Of a DNA stretch of 5,928 bases, positions 4,835-5,928 are shown in pieces. Made by a program: the position numbers and the translations under genes. The notes below the pieces were generated by a model. That model was not told the DNA's origin, did not search any database, and saw only the letters and a list, made by a program, of their open reading frames with translations. The DNA lies in the NCBI GenBank assembly GCA_946477505.1, contig CAMKYP010000258.1, positions 1 through 5,928 on the forward strand, written 5' to 3'. The stretch comes from an uncultured Dechloromonas sp. Its GTDB lineage: Bacteria; Pseudomonadota; Gammaproteobacteria; Burkholderiales; Rhodocyclaceae. How positions within the stretch are numbered: position 1 is the first letter of the stretch; every line of letters starts with the position of its first letter.

Positions 4835-5928
4835 GCATGTGCTGACTTTCCACCCGAACCGGCCGCGCAGCCGGCTGCAAGCCCTCGGCCTGTGGTTGCG
4901 CCGGCATCGCGGCCCGATCATCGCCGTGCAGTGGCTGGTCGTCGTGGTCTATGCCGGGCTGGTCGTCATTCCCAGCTTCCTCCCGCTGCCGCCGGAAGAC
5001 GCCCACATCTGGGACAACCTGCGCCTGTTCGCCCAGTTCTGCTTCTGGGGCCTGTGGTGGCCCGGCGTGATGATCGCCACGGTGACCATGGGCCGCGTCT
5101 GGTGCGGCCTGTTCTGCCCCGAGGGCTTCATCTCCGAATGGATCAGCAAGTATGGCCGCGGCAAGGCGCTGCCCGGCTGGCTGAAATGGGCCGGCTGGCC
5201 CTTCGTCGCCTTCATCTGCACCACCGTCTACGGCCAGCTGGTCAGCGTGTACGAATACCCGCAGGCCGCCCTGCTGGTCCTAGGCGGCTCGACCGTCGCC
5301 GCCGTCGTCATCGGCCTGCTCTACGGCCGCGAGAAGCGCATCTGGTGCCGCTACCTGTGCCCGGCCTCCGGCGTCTTCGCCGTGCTCGCCAAGATCGCCC
5401 CGGTGCACTACAAGGTCGACCGCGCCGCGTGGGATCGCTACGAAGGCGAATACCAGCCGGTCAATTGCGCGCCCCTGGTCGACATCCGGCGCATGACCAG
5501 CGCCGGCGGATGCCACAGCTGCGGCCGCTGCGCCGGCCAGCGCGACGCCATCGCCCTGTCCTGGCGCTCGCCGTTCGCGGAAGTACTCGACTTCAACAAC
5601 CCGGCCAAGACGCCGGACGTGCTGACCCTGGTCTACGGCGTCCTCGGCGTCGCCACCGCCGCCTTCCAGTGGACAGTCAGCCCGTGGTTCCTGCACATGA
5701 AGCTGGCCATCGCCGAATGGCTGGTCGAGCGCGAGCAGTTCGCCCTGCTCGACAACGACGTGCCGTGGTGGCTGCTCACCCACTACCCGGAAGCCAACGA
5801 CCTGTTCACCTGGCTCGACGGCACGCTGATCCTGACTTACCTGATCGGCGGCGGCTTCCTGCTCGGCAGCCTGCTTCTCGTCGGCCCGGCCATCGCCTCC
5901 CGCCTGCTCAAGAACGAGCACCTGAGCT
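4827..5928 (+). CDS. ftrD: FtrD, membrane polyferredoxin (NapH/NosR-like 4Fe-4S protein), 3' end outside window
   Basis: The frame is open from ATG 4827 to the window end, giving 367 residues with no stop. It is a membrane protein with hydrophobic segments near 31-52, 67-89, 121-141, 146-166, 264-282 and 335-356. Two CX3CP motifs (C93/C97 and C174/C178) follow helices, as in NapH, NosR and CcoG-type electron-transfer proteins. A soluble section has C214 and then C229-x2-C232-x2-C235. The usual fourth ferredoxin Cys, four residues after C235, is R239, so C214 may complete a 4Fe-4S cluster. In FtrABCD systems FtrD is thought to move electrons that arise when ferrous iron is oxidised, but this is not firmly shown. 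The 8-base overlap with ftrC and the strong ribosome binding site tie its expression to the permease. It could be named simply as a 4Fe-4S binding protein; context favours FtrD. Confidence 0.88.
   Translation, partial: MAEHVLTFHPNRPRSRLQALGLWLRRHRGPIIAVQWLVVVVYAGLVVIPSFLPLPPEDAHIWDNLRLFAQFCFWGLWWPGVMIATVTMGRVWCGLFCPEGFISEWISKYGRGKALPGWLKWAGWPFVAFICTTVYGQLVSVYEYPQAALLVLGGSTVAAVVIGLLYGREKRIWCRYLCPASGVFAVLAKIAPVHYKVDRAAWDRYEGEYQPVNCAPLVDIRRMTSAGGCHSCGRCAGQRDAIALSWRSPFAEVLDFNNPAKTPDVLTLVYGVLGVATAAFQWTVSPWFLHMKLAIAEWLVEREQFALLDNDVPWWLLTHYPEANDLFTWLDGTLILTYLIGGGFLLGSLLLVGPAIASRLLKNEHLS

Noticed and set aside
3893..4921. Long minus-strand frame opposite ftrC
   Set aside because: The + strand encodes a complete FTR1 permease with both REXXE motifs. 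The antisense product is Q/G/E-rich with no domain.
5280..5921. Minus-strand frame opposite ftrD
   Set aside because: The + strand shows clustered Cys motifs and membrane helices of a known family; the reverse frame is compositionally biased filler.

Overview
The window is a high-GC (roughly 60-65 % by eye) piece of a Gram-negative proteobacterial chromosome. All genes are on the + strand and tightly packed. The protein style fits a betaproteobacterium, perhaps Rhodocyclales or a relative, but this is inferred from general resemblance and not from a search. It has TonB/ExbB/ExbD, an outer-membrane porin, and an FtrABCD-type iron system known from Bordetella, Burkholderia and Brucella.

Layout. 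(1) Bases 3-1468 hold the 3' end of a tonB-like gene followed by exbB and exbD. These are joined by identical TAA-C-ATG junctions and form an energy-transducing unit for outer-membrane receptors. (2) Bases 1469-1590 are a 122-base gap with small GC-rich stem-loops and no recognisable Fur box. (3) Bases 1591-5928 are a ferrous-iron uptake operon: ftrA (periplasmic P19/Tp34 protein), an OprB-like porin with an N-terminal coiled coil, ftrB (small cupredoxin-fold periplasmic protein), ftrC (FTR1 permease with two REXXE motifs) and ftrD (NapH/NosR-like polyferredoxin, cut by the window end). Neighbouring genes are 3 bases apart, 8 bases apart, 77 bases apart and overlapping by 8 bases.

How it may work. 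In known FtrABCD systems, P19 binds iron (and copper) in the periplasm, the cupredoxin-like FtrB is thought to assist oxidation or hand-over, FTR1 moves iron across the inner membrane, and the membrane Fe-S protein FtrD is thought to handle electrons. Here all predicted P19 metal ligands and both FTR1 REXXE motifs are intact. The unusual element is the porin gene inserted between ftrA and ftrB. It suggests that this operon encodes its own outer-membrane entry step, giving a full outer-membrane, periplasm and inner-membrane route. The adjacent TonB-ExbB-ExbD set may be part of the same iron regulon, but nothing in the window shows a direct link.

I see no RNA genes, mobile elements, CRISPR arrays or long repeats. 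No gene-free stretch exceeds 300 bases.
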